From: Verrucomicrobia bacterium LW23
GTDB lineage: Bacteria; Verrucomicrobiota; Verrucomicrobiia; Methylacidiphilales; UBA1321
Direction: 5' to 3'
NCBI GenBank assembly: GCA_003054695.1
Contig: QAZA01000013.1
Span: 1 to 33,996, forward strand
DNA length: 33,996 bases
The notes beneath the pieces were generated by a model. That model made no database searches. It was given only the letters and a program-made list of their open reading frames with translations, and was not told where the DNA came from. Positions 16,730-24,371 of this stretch are shown here, piece after piece. Within the stretch, counting starts at the first letter, position 1, and each line of letters starts with the position of its first letter. The translations under genes and the position numbers were made by a program.

Positions 16730-16899
16730 ATCAACGACTTCCAAGGGTTATTATTTTTTGCATAGGACGGGTCGATATCGATGCGCCGCTCCGGCCGGTT
16801 GTTGTCCACACGCCAGGCGGCGTCGTGATGCCCGGTGAGATACAGAAATGTGTTGAGGTGAAGTTGCCGCTTTGCGGTGCCGAAGTTGCTTGTGCTCAT
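16717..16899 (-). pseudogene. 5' stump of an FMN-dependent (LLM-class) monooxygenase gene
   Basis: From the ATG at 16899 the minus strand encodes about 43 residues that look like the start of the NtaA/SnaA/DszA branch of luciferase-like monooxygenases: RQLHLNTFLYLTGHHDAAWR with the characteristic GHH-AAWR, then RPERRIDID. After that the sequence (SYAKNNNPWKSLMLSA) no longer resembles the family and runs into the IS end. Full members have about 430-450 residues, so about nine tenths of the gene is missing. It follows the SsuABC-like transporter genes on the same strand, the usual position for the enzyme that attacks the imported compound. The assignment rests on a short segment. Confidence 0.55.
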
Positions 16900-17352
16900 G
16901 GCTTTGAATACGTTGGATCTCAGGAAAACATCAGGTTGCTCTCGTACAGATTTGACTCACGCCGCCAGCGCCGGCGGCACCGTAAGGGGAAGTGTGACGG
17001 ACCGGACGCGAGCAACGGGTGGGGAAGCGTTGACGGAGACTCAGAACCGGACCGGACTACAGGGCGGTAAAGTGGCAAGTAAGCCCATGCACACTATAGA
17101 TGCGCGCCTGCAGCGTCCCGGCAGCGGGTGCCGAAGGGCAATGACAATAGTGGTTCGAGGGCATTGTGCGGTTACTTCCCATTGGGGAAGTGACTTTGGG
17201 AATGCAGAAATGATTATATATAATCTCGATAGAGTCAACATGTTTTATCGCGTTTTCTCAGGATTCTTATGTTTACATATTATTGCTGAAAAACCTTGCC
17301 TGGTGGAACTTATCCGGCAGATCCGCAGATCCCCTGAAGTGGCGATACGCCC
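16900..17352. other. Intergenic region before the monooxygenase stump, with two palindromes
   Basis: There is no supported gene in these 453 bp. The left 250 bp are GC-rich and the right 150 bp notably AT-rich. ACTTCCC-ATTG-GGGAAGT-like symmetry lies at about 17174-17191, and a perfect 14-bp palindrome lies at 17212-17225. The AT-rich part could hold a promoter for the monooxygenase gene, transcribed leftward. Confidence 0.4.
17212..17225. promoter_or_regulatory. Perfect AT-rich palindrome GATTATATATAATC, possible operator
   Basis: A 14-bp perfect inverted repeat in the AT-rich segment between the ATPase gene and the monooxygenase stump. It could be a regulator site or simply part of a promoter's AT-rich core. 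No regulator gene is nearby. Confidence 0.3.
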
Positions 17353-18291
17353 CTATCCACGCAAATGCCCGAAACACGTGCGCTTGAGCGACAAAAACTC
17401 CGCCGTGGTGACCGCCTCCGCCGTGCGCGGGCGCGGCAGGGTGACGGGGAGCTCCCCGGTGATTCGTCCGGGGCGCGGAGAGACCAGGATGACGCGGTCC
17501 GCCAGGAAGATGGCCTCGTCAATATCGTGCGTCACGAAAACGACTGTCGTGCGGAACTCGCGCCATAGTTCGAGGAGAAGCTCCTGCATCAACAGCCGGC
17601 ACTGTGCGTCGAGAGCGCTGAACGGCTCGTCCATCAGCAGCAGGCGCGGCCGGTTGACGAGCACGCGCGCCAGGCTTACACGCTGCTGCATGCCGCCGCT
17701 GAGCTGCGCGGGGTAATGCCGCGCAAACTCCGCAAGCCCTACGCGCTGAAGGATCTCCGCCGTCACCGCCTGGCGCTCGGGGCGTCCGACTCCCCGCATC
17801 TTGAGGCCGAACTCCACGTTGCCGGCCACGGTCTTCCAGGGAAACAGATTGTGGTATTGAAAGACGACGCCGCGGTCCGAGCCCGGCCGCGTCACCCGCT
17901 GGCCGTCGACAAAGAGGCTGCCCTCGCTCGGCGCGGTAAATCCCGCAAGGGCGCCGATCAGCGTCGATTTTCCGCAACCGGAAGGGCCCAGAATGCTGAC
18001 AAACTCCCCCGCGCGAATGCTGAGATTAATCCCCCGCACCGCCTGCACCGCCGCCGCTCCGCTGCCAAAGCGGATGCCGACTTCGCGGAACTCGACGGAT
18101 CCGCTCAGCGGCGGAGCGTCCGCGGAAGAGTCGTCGGAAACCGAGGGGGACCCCGCTGTGGCAGCGGCGCCTGGGCCGGTAATGTAACCCAGCGATGGCG
18201 CAACGATACGCGGCTCCGCGATCGCCCCGTGCGCTGCGGCAAGATTCGGAGCAAAACCATGTGTGGCGGATGCGGGAGCGGAGGTGCTCAT
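17353..18291 (-). CDS. SsuB/TauB-like ABC transporter ATPase
   Basis: A 312-aa protein starting at the ATG at 18291. This start overlaps the permease stop as ATGA, implying coupled translation; longer open frame upstream lies within the permease gene. After an Ala/Pro-rich extension of about 63 residues come Walker A GPSGCGKST (102-110), Q-loop VVFQYHNLFPW (142-152), signature LSGGMQQR (197-204), Walker B LLLMDEPFSALD (217-228) and H-loop VFVTHD (251-256). The pattern is that of the nitrate/sulfonate/taurine importer family (SsuB, TauB, NrtD). It energises uptake with the adjacent permease and binding protein. The N-terminal extension is unusual for the family. Confidence 0.88.
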   Translation of the reverse strand: MSTSAPASATHGFAPNLAAAHGAIAEPRIVAPSLGYITGPGAAATAGSPSVSDDSSADAPPLSGSVEFREVGIRFGSGAAAVQAVRGINLSIRAGEFVSILGPSGCGKSTLIGALAGFTAPSEGSLFVDGQRVTRPGSDRGVVFQYHNLFPWKTVAGNVEFGLKMRGVGRPERQAVTAEILQRVGLAEFARHYPAQLSGGMQQRVSLARVLVNRPRLLLMDEPFSALDAQCRLLMQELLLELWREFRTTVVFVTHDIDEAIFLADRVILVSPRPGRITGELPVTLPRPRTAEAVTTAEFLSLKRTCFGHLRG

Positions 18292-19235
18292 ACGGAGTTT
18301 CCTCCTGGTCGATACCAGGGCATGGCCCAGACTCCCACCCAGCGGATGGCCGCGCTGCACGCCATGCCAAGGACGCCGATGATGATCATGCCCAGGACAA
18401 TGTCCGGGTAGTTTTGAAGCGTGTAGGACTCCCATGTGTAGTAGCCGATGCCGAACTGCCCGGAGATCATCTCGGCCGTCACCAGCGAGAACCAGGCGGT
18501 GCCCATGCCGATGCTCAGCCCGGTGACTATCGACGGCAGTGAGCCGGGGAGAATTACCTCCGCAAACACGCTGTACGGCCCGGCGCCCAGCGTCAGCGAG
18601 GCGTCAATAAGGCGTCTGTCCAGGCTCTCCACACCGTGGATTGTGCTGATGAGAATGGGGAAAAACGCGCCGACAAAAGTGATAAAGATCATGCTCTGCT
18701 CGCCGGAGGCAAACATGAGGATGGCGAGCGGAATCCACGCTACCGCCGGGATGGGCCGCAGCACCTCCATCGGCGGCAGCAGCGTCCAGCGCCCCAGCTG
18801 AAACCGCCCGATGATCATGCCCAGCGGAATGGCCAGCAACGCCGCCAGCCCAAACCCGGCAAAGATGCGGAAAAAACTGTTGCCGACATGAGAGATGAAC
18901 TTGGGGGACTCGGCCAGGTGCGCGAACGCCACCGCCACCTTGCTCGGCGCCGGCACGTTCTCAAAGCGCAGAAACCCAAAGCTCATGCGATTGCGCGACA
19001 ACATCTCCCAGAGAACAAGGCAAACCGCGAGCGAAACCGCCGTGCACGCCACAGGCGCGATCCATCGCTGGGCAATGCCCCACGCGCGGGCGAGCGCGCC
19101 GCCCCCGCCCCCGCCTCCGCCGCCGCCGCCGCCGCTCTTGAGCGGGTGAGGGCCGGGCGCCTGCGAAGCCGGAGCCATGGTGGCGGCAGGCGGCTGCAAT
19201 GCCGCGGATTGATCGGGAGGAGGAAGTGCGGTCAT
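18288..19235 (-). CDS. SsuC/TauC-like ABC transporter permease with poly-glycine N-terminal tail
   Basis: A 315-aa protein. The first 50 residues are Pro/Ala-rich and include twelve consecutive glycines (35-46). After a first helix (about 57-75) comes the BPD_transp_1 domain with about five further helices, and the EAA-type cytoplasmic loop ASLTLGAGPYSVFAEVILPG that docks the ATPase. The mix of FVGAFFPILISTIHGV and GTAWFSLVTAEM is typical of SsuC/TauC/NrtB permeases. It forms the channel for the compound delivered by the binding protein encoded 145 bp upstream. The GC-rich Gly tract is a simple-sequence repeat prone to length change. Members usually lack such a tail. Confidence 0.88.
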   Translation of the reverse strand: MTALPPPDQSAALQPPAATMAPASQAPGPHPLKSGGGGGGGGGGGGALARAWGIAQRWIAPVACTAVSLAVCLVLWEMLSRNRMSFGFLRFENVPAPSKVAVAFAHLAESPKFISHVGNSFFRIFAGFGLAALLAIPLGMIIGRFQLGRWTLLPPMEVLRPIPAVAWIPLAILMFASGEQSMIFITFVGAFFPILISTIHGVESLDRRLIDASLTLGAGPYSVFAEVILPGSLPSIVTGLSIGMGTAWFSLVTAEMISGQFGIGYYTWESYTLQNYPDIVLGMIIIGVLGMACSAAIRWVGVWAMPWYRPGGNSV

Positions 19236-19339
19236 GCTCGCTTGTGAGGGCCTGAATCGTTCCGGCTCAGGAGTTCGTCTTCACGCGTTCAATTTCTGCT
19301 CAGGAAATGACGAGGTGTTTGATCGTCGCTCCGCTCTCT

Positions 19340-19367
19340 GTGTTCGTGCGGGTTGGTGCACGAACAC
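19340..19367 (-). promoter_or_regulatory. Intercistronic stem-loop between binding-protein and permease genes
   Basis: GTGTTCGTGC at 19340-19349 pairs perfectly with GCACGAACAC at 19358-19367 around an 8-nt loop, 13 bp after the binding-protein stop at 19381. There is no T-tract on the minus strand, so it is more likely an mRNA-stabilising or partial-attenuation hairpin that lets the binding protein be made in excess, as in other ABC operons. Confidence 0.6.
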
Positions 19368-19380
19368 GGAGGGACGAGGA

Positions 19381-20814
19381 TTACTTCGCCGCCACGACCG
19401 GCTTTACGGATTGCAGGGCAGCGTCAAACTCCAGGACGGAGCCGCCGTTGTCGGCGCTCCACTTTTCGGCCGATTCCTTCAGCAGAAACGCCGAGAGTTT
19501 GCCATCTTTTGCGACGTACCAGACTTTGTCGGCGAAGAGTTTGTTGCCCGTGGCGCGGTCGTGCACAAAGGTGACGCGCACGGTCTGTCCCGCCCCTTGC
19601 AGCTGGCGCAGCGCGGAAAATGCGGCCTCCGGCGTGCTGTAGAGGCGCACTTTCGACTCGCCCTTTACCCAAAGTTGGCCGGCCAGCGTGGGATCGGACA
19701 CGGGCTTGCCGGTGTCCAAGGCATTGCCGGCAAAGGGCACCGCGGCGTAATCCTTAAGGCGGGTGTCGTAGTCGTAGCCGAACTCCTTGGCCGCCTGGCG
19801 GATAAAGCGATCGTCCACGAAGGTGGCCAGGTCGACCTCCTTCTCAATCTTCTTGAGTACCTTGAGCGACTCCTGGGCCTTGGCGATGGCCGCGCGGACC
19901 TCCGGCTTGAGGGTGTAGTCCCGCGTCTGGATGCCGCCCGGGCCGTGGAACGCGTAGTAGACCTCGGGATCGATGCCGGTCCAGCCGGCCAGTTTTTCCG
20001 AGAGCTCCTCGGGCTGCTCGCGCAGCAGGCGGTCGGCCTCCAGAGTGGCCTTAAGGTACGCGACGACGATCTCCGGATACTTCTCGGCGAAATCCGAGCG
20101 CACCTGAACGCCGTGCGTTGTGGGCAGGCCGGTGGAGCTTCCGTCAAATATCTTGCGCGCAAAACCGCGGAACGGAAACAGCTCGCCGAAGGGGACAAAG
20201 TTGGCGTGCGCGTCAATCTGCTTCGACTTCAGCGCGCTGCCGCCCACTTCGGGCGTTTGCGTCACAATCGTCACGTCCTTGTTCGGATCCAGCCCGACGC
20301 TGAGGAGCGCCTGGATGAGCATGGAGTGCGCGGTGGACCCAAACGGTACGGAAATCTTCGCGCCCTTGAGCTCCTTGAGGGACTGCACGGTCGAATCCTT
20401 CGGCACCAGAATCGCATTGCCCGCGCCCTTTGCGCCCAGCGAAAGCGACGCAATGTATATCGAGCGCACTTCCCCGCCGGAGTTCTGAAACGCCGTGGCT
20501 CCGAGGATGGACGGGAAGTCGGCCATCTGCACGATATCGAGCTTGTTGGAGAGATACAGGCTGTTAAGCTGGGCGCCGGTAGGCTGGTTCTGCCACTGGA
20601 TGTCGTAGGTCACATCCTTGTACTTGCCGTCGCGCGGCAGATGTTTTTCCAGCAGCTTGAGCTCGCGAACGAGCGGTCCGCCCGTCGCGCAGTTGATGGT
20701 GGTGTCCTGCGTGCCAATAGCAACGCGGATGACTTCGCCGGCGTGGGCTGAGCTGAATGTGAGAACGAGCGCCGATACTGCGCCCGCAAGGAGAGTGCGG
20801 AGACTGATTTTCAT
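19381..20814 (-). CDS. SsuA/NMT1-like periplasmic binding protein with C-terminal NosL-like extension
   Basis: A 477-aa protein with a Sec signal peptide (MKISLRTLLAGAVSALVLTFSSAHAG). The body (about 26-380) is a type II periplasmic binding fold of the nitrate/sulfonate/taurine class, with DIVQMADFPSILGA, KGAKISVPFGSTAHSML and an ITRDYTLKPEVRAAIA-like late segment (seen as TRDYTLKPEVRAAIA). Usual members have 310-350 residues. Here about 95 more residues (383-477) follow: LFADKVWYVAKDGKLSAFL, then KESAEKWSADNGGSVLEFDAAL. The pattern 'AF, KESAE, GG, FD' recalls NosL-type small domains that bind copper in other systems. No Met/Cys metal motif is obvious, so that resemblance is tentative. It is first of the transporter genes and lies 62 bp after the HEAT gene. 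Confidence 0.85.
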   Translation of the reverse strand: MKISLRTLLAGAVSALVLTFSSAHAGEVIRVAIGTQDTTINCATGGPLVRELKLLEKHLPRDGKYKDVTYDIQWQNQPTGAQLNSLYLSNKLDIVQMADFPSILGATAFQNSGGEVRSIYIASLSLGAKGAGNAILVPKDSTVQSLKELKGAKISVPFGSTAHSMLIQALLSVGLDPNKDVTIVTQTPEVGGSALKSKQIDAHANFVPFGELFPFRGFARKIFDGSSTGLPTTHGVQVRSDFAEKYPEIVVAYLKATLEADRLLREQPEELSEKLAGWTGIDPEVYYAFHGPGGIQTRDYTLKPEVRAAIAKAQESLKVLKKIEKEVDLATFVDDRFIRQAAKEFGYDYDTRLKDYAAVPFAGNALDTGKPVSDPTLAGQLWVKGESKVRLYSTPEAAFSALRQLQGAGQTVRVTFVHDRATGNKLFADKVWYVAKDGKLSAFLLKESAEKWSADNGGSVLEFDAALQSVKPVVAAK

Positions 20815-20876
20815 GGGATGTTGGAGGAAGAGTATGGAGAAGAGACCGCAGAGACCTGAGGGAGGAATTACAGCGC

Positions 20877-21815
20877 CTAAATCGCCGGACCAATCTGCTC
20901 CAGCGCGCGCGCGGCGGCTTTGCGGACGCCGGTGTCGACGTCCGCCGTCAGGGCTTTCAGAACGTCACTACATCGGTCGTCGCCAATAGCACCCAGGGCC
21001 GTGGCGGCGGCGATGCGGACATCCGCCACCGGATGCCGCGCGAGCGGGACAATGCGGTCCGCCACCGGCGCGCGGATTTTGCCGAGGCTCAGCGCGGCCT
21101 CGCGCGCCACCTGCCAGTACTCGTCGTTGAGCGCGCCGGTGAGTAGCCAAATGGTGCCGTTGCCGGGGAAGCGCCCGAGGGCCACCGCGGACTCGCGTCG
21201 CACCTGCCAGTCGCTGTCCGCCAGCGCGCCGCGCAGGTCCTGCACGGTGGTATCCGCGGGGAAAAACGCCACGGCGCCGACGGCGATGCGCCGCACGTCG
21301 CTGTCGGCGTCTTTCAGCGCGGCGCGCAATTGCGGCAGCGTGGCGGCATCGCGATAATGCGCGAGCGTGATGACCGCTTCGCGCCGCACGCCGCTGTCGG
21401 GGTCGCGCAGAGCCTCGCCGATGGCCGGCAGCGCCGCCGCGGGACGCAGCTCGCGCAAAGCCACCAGCACCGCCACGCGCGACGCCGCCTCCGCGTGCAC
21501 CAGCCCGGCGGTGAGGTACGGCGCGGCGTCCCGGGTGCGAAACTCCCGCAACGCAGAGGCTGCTGCCAGGGCAACCTCGGCTGTCGGATCCGATGCCAGG
21601 CTGATGAGGGCGGGCAGCGCCTCCGTATCGCCCAGCTCCTCGGCGGCGGCGATGGCGAGGCGGCGCACGGCCGTGTCGTCGTCGCGCAGCAGCGGCAGAA
21701 TCGCCGCGACCGGAATCTCGTCGAAATACTCGTCGAGCTCCGTAAGCGCCACGCGGCGCACCGCCACGTCGGGGTGGCCCAGGCGCTCGACAATGGAGCT
21801 GGTTTCAATGCTCAT
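20877..21815 (-). CDS. HEAT-repeat (PBS-lyase type) protein
   Basis: A 312-aa protein made almost entirely of about ten helical repeats of roughly 31 residues with the consensus 'D.D..VRR.A..ALG.....ALP.L...L'. Examples are DDDTAVRRLAIAAAEELGD, DPDSGVRREAVITLAHYRD and DADSDVRRIAVGAVAFFP. There is no signal peptide, so it is cytoplasmic. Such proteins serve as docking surfaces or, next to phycobilin-type lyases, as chaperones for cofactor attachment. Lying between the ferredoxin gene (22 bp) and the binding-protein gene (62 bp), it is most likely an assembly or interaction partner of the flavoprotein/ferredoxin pair. That is inferred from position only. Confidence 0.85.
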   Translation of the reverse strand: MSIETSSIVERLGHPDVAVRRVALTELDEYFDEIPVAAILPLLRDDDTAVRRLAIAAAEELGDTEALPALISLASDPTAEVALAAASALREFRTRDAAPYLTAGLVHAEAASRVAVLVALRELRPAAALPAIGEALRDPDSGVRREAVITLAHYRDAATLPQLRAALKDADSDVRRIAVGAVAFFPADTTVQDLRGALADSDWQVRRESAVALGRFPGNGTIWLLTGALNDEYWQVAREAALSLGKIRAPVADRIVPLARHPVADVRIAAATALGAIGDDRCSDVLKALTADVDTGVRKAAARALEQIGPAI

Positions 21816-21837
21816 AACTTCAGCAAAAAGTTCAAGT

Positions 21838-22185
21838 TCAGCGGATTAAGTAGGGGATTTTGACCGTGATAGCGTTTGTCGGGCAGTCCACCTCGCAGGC
21901 CAGGCAGTACCAGCATTCATCAAACTTCATGTGCGATTTTCCGATCGTCGGATCAATAGCCAGGCAGTCCACCGGGCACGACTCGACGCAGATGTGGCAG
22001 CCGGTGATACACTTCGACGCGTCGACGACCACCGGTACGTCAAAGACGCGCGTGGTTTGGCGGTTGGGCGTTTCGCGCGCGACAAACGCGGCTTCCTTTT
22101 CTGAGGAGAACTTGAGTTGTCCGGCGACTTTTGCCGGGTGTGCGGGCGCAGGCGAGGGCTGTTGTGGAGACGAAGTGTGGCTCAT
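21838..22185 (-). CDS. AprB-like 2x[4Fe-4S] ferredoxin subunit
   Basis: A 115-aa protein. After about 45 polar residues come two cluster motifs: KCITGCHICVESCPVDCLAI (a C-x3-C-x2-C-x3-CP arrangement) and CWYCLACEVDCPTNAI (C-x2-C-x2-C-x3-CP). The second motif with its leading CW and short basic C-terminal tail resembles the beta subunit of adenylylsulfate reductase (AprB), which passes electrons to or from the FAD subunit. It lies 45 bp after the flavoprotein gene, as aprB lies beside aprA, but it is shorter than AprB (about 150 aa). It is probably cytoplasmic. Confidence 0.85.
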   Translation of the reverse strand: MSHTSSPQQPSPAPAHPAKVAGQLKFSSEKEAAFVARETPNRQTTRVFDVPVVVDASKCITGCHICVESCPVDCLAIDPTIGKSHMKFDECWYCLACEVDCPTNAITVKIPYLIR

Positions 22186-22230
22186 GGCAGAAGATAGTGA
22201 AAAGTGATCAATACAAGAGAGTGCATAGAC

Positions 22231-24120
22231 TTAGGCGCGCGATTCGCGCTGATCAGCGGACGAAGTCGATGCGCCCGCCACAGAAGCCAGCTCGTGATCG
22301 AGCCCACCCAGCCACGGCTTCGCACCGTTTTTCCCATGGCCGTGAGCGGGCGAAGCGGCTTGCGCCTGCGCGTGAGGCACGGCGGCAGTGAGAACCCGGC
22401 GCGAGTCCCCCTCCGCAATGCGAAGCTCCTGGTAACTCCGCTTGTCGTCCGCCTCCAGCGGCACCACGTAGGGCTCCACAGGGCGGCGGAAGAGCGACAT
22501 CCGGCCGGTGACGGGATCCTTGCGCAGGTTGACGTGCACGAACCAGGTGGCGTCGTCCTTATCGGGATAATCCTGCCGGTAATGGTAAAGGCCCCAGCGG
22601 CTTTCCGTGCGGTACAGCGAGGCGCGCGCGGCCATCTCGGCGCAGTCGCGGATAAAGCCGCACTCCGCGGCGCGCATAAGCTCGTGCGGATTTGTCGCGC
22701 CGATCTGCTCCAGATCTTCATGCGCGCGCTCAAAGAATTCCAGCCCGCGCTCCATCCGGAATGCAGCTTTCGGCGGCTGCAGGTAATCGTTGACGTGGCG
22801 CCGCAACTTGTACTCGACGAGATGCGGCTGGAGCCCGCCCTCGCGCTGCGCGGGAGCCAGCACGCGGCGCCGCTCGGCTTCGACCTGGCCGTCGTCCACG
22901 GGCGCAAGTTCCTTGTTCAAAATATACTCAGCGGCGGATGCGGCGCTGATTTTTCCGTAGGTAAAAGCGCCAAGCATGTAGCCGTGCGGCACGCTGGCCA
23001 TGTCGCCGGCGGCGTAAAGGCCGGGCACGGTCGTCTCGCCGCGTTCATTTGTCCATACGCCCGACGCGCTGTGGCCGCTGCACAGGCCGATTTCCGAGAC
23101 AGCCATCTCCACCATTCGCTCGCCGTAGTGGACGTCGCGTCCGGCGTGAAAACGGCCACGGCTGGGGCGCTCGGTGGTGTGCAGAATCTGCTCAATCTCC
23201 GTGATGGTTTCCGGAGCAAGGTGATTCATCTTGAGATAGACAGGGCCGTTCGGTCCGGTGAGCTCATTGTAGAATTCCCACATCATCTGGCCGCTCCAGT
23301 AATCGGAGAGCATAAAGCGGCTTCCGCGCGCGTTGACGGTGTGGCCGCCAAACGGCCCGCTCACATATGCGCACGCCGGCCCGTTGTAGTCCTTGATCAG
23401 CGGGTTGATCTGAAAGCACTCGATATTGGTAAGCTCCGCGCCCGCGTGGTACGCCATGGAGTAGCCGTCGCCGGCGTTGCTGGGATTCTCGTAGGTGCCC
23501 ATCAGGTAGCCGGAGGCGGGCAGCCCGAGCCTTCCGGCCGCGCCGCAGCAGAGAATCACCGCCCTGGCACGAATCACCGCAAATTCCCCGGTGCGCACAT
23601 TAAAGCCCAGCACGCCCGCCGCGCGTCCCTCGTGCATAAGCACCCGCGTGGCCATGATACGATTCTCCACCTTGACGCCCGTGCGCCGCATCGTGCGCGT
23701 CAGAATCTTTTTGATGTCGTAGCCTTCGGGCATCGGCAGCACGTAGCTGCCTTTGTGATGCACTTTCTTGACGTCGTAGTCGCCAGTCGCTGTGCGCTGA
23801 AACTTTACTCCCCATGACTCGAGCTCCTGGATCATGCCATAACTTTGCGTGGCGTAGGCGAGGATGGCGCGCTGGTTAACAATGCCGTCGTTGGCCGTGG
23901 TGATTTCGCGCACGTACTGCTCGGGCGTGGCGTGGCCGGGGATCACCGCATTGTTGACGCCGTCCATCCCGAGCGCGATGGCGCCGCTGCGTTTGACGTT
24001 GGCTTTCTCCAGCACCAGCACGCGTCCGCCTGGCAGCGCTTCCTTCGCTTTGATGCCAGCGACGCACCCGGCCGTGCCGCCGCCGATGACAAGGATGTCC
24101 GTTTCAAGAAAGTGGCTCAT
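22231..24120 (-). CDS. AprA/fumarate-reductase-like FAD oxidoreductase
   Basis: A 629-aa protein with an N-terminal Rossmann fold (TDILVIGGGTAGCVAGIKA, GxGxxG-type glycines at 13-18) and the segment LEKANVKRSGAIALGMDGVN, very close to the 'RSGAVAQGL..IN' stretch of adenylylsulfate reductase alpha. Later landmarks are VILCCGAAGRLGLPASG, AGDGYSMAYHAGAEL, and a second FAD segment TTVPGLYAAGDMASVPHGYMLGAF. A helical C-terminal domain (ESRWGLYHYRQDYP) is typical of the SdhA/FrdA/AprA superfamily. The last 60 residues are an Ala/His-rich tail. True AprA works on AMP and sulfite with a menaquinone partner. Here no sat or qmo genes are seen, while transport genes follow, so a related reaction on an organosulfur compound is suspected. 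It is the first gene of the operon. Confidence 0.85.
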   Translation of the reverse strand: MSHFLETDILVIGGGTAGCVAGIKAKEALPGGRVLVLEKANVKRSGAIALGMDGVNNAVIPGHATPEQYVREITTANDGIVNQRAILAYATQSYGMIQELESWGVKFQRTATGDYDVKKVHHKGSYVLPMPEGYDIKKILTRTMRRTGVKVENRIMATRVLMHEGRAAGVLGFNVRTGEFAVIRARAVILCCGAAGRLGLPASGYLMGTYENPSNAGDGYSMAYHAGAELTNIECFQINPLIKDYNGPACAYVSGPFGGHTVNARGSRFMLSDYWSGQMMWEFYNELTGPNGPVYLKMNHLAPETITEIEQILHTTERPSRGRFHAGRDVHYGERMVEMAVSEIGLCSGHSASGVWTNERGETTVPGLYAAGDMASVPHGYMLGAFTYGKISAASAAEYILNKELAPVDDGQVEAERRRVLAPAQREGGLQPHLVEYKLRRHVNDYLQPPKAAFRMERGLEFFERAHEDLEQIGATNPHELMRAAECGFIRDCAEMAARASLYRTESRWGLYHYRQDYPDKDDATWFVHVNLRKDPVTGRMSLFRRPVEPYVVPLEADDKRSYQELRIAEGDSRRVLTAAVPHAQAQAASPAHGHGKNGAKPWLGGLDHELASVAGASTSSADQRESRA

Positions 24121-24371
24121 AATCCAGTAGTTCTATAGGATTTATCGTAATCTGGCGGCATTGCAAGCTTTCTGAACAACAATTTTGCCCCCCAAGGGGA
24201 CGGAGGCGCGCCGATCGGCGTTCATGTCGACGAGACAACGGCCAAAGCCATTGCCGACTGGCACGACTGGGTTGCGCAAGGGGCGGAAGCTCTGAGGCTG
24301 CCTTTCGGGCAACTGGCCCGGTTTCGATTGGCCACTATACGTTTGCCGCGGATTTATGGTAGCGTGGCGAG
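24121..24371. other. Divergent intergenic region
   Basis: These 251 bp separate the leftward flavoprotein operon from the rightward SNF2 gene and should hold both promoters. AT-rich sequence at 24121-24180 precedes the flavoprotein start. No clean sigma-70 pair or operator stands out. A short plus-strand frame (around 24215-24388) is open but unsupported. Confidence 0.4.

Larger units (their letters stand above)
15547..16731 (+). mobile_element. Integrase-type insertion sequence (copy 2), approximate limits
   Basis: The limits are estimated from a weak inverted repeat. The left side has GTTGGAGC, then CAAAATCCGCCAG. The right side read in reverse has GTTGAGC, then CAAAACCTCCAG, at a similar offset. 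The element holds one transposase gene. Adjacent target duplications are not evident. The right limit coincides with the place where the monooxygenase homology stops shortly beyond, so insertion here probably destroyed that gene. Confidence 0.45.

Noticed and set aside
22204-23817. 537-codon plus-strand frame opposite the flavoprotein
   Set aside because: Antisense shadow; the minus strand shows clear FAD motifs.
21838-24120. True dissimilatory adenylylsulfate reductase (aprBA)
   Set aside because: The first ferredoxin cluster differs from AprB, the subunit is short, and no sat, qmo or dsr genes are present, so only an Apr-like label is justified.
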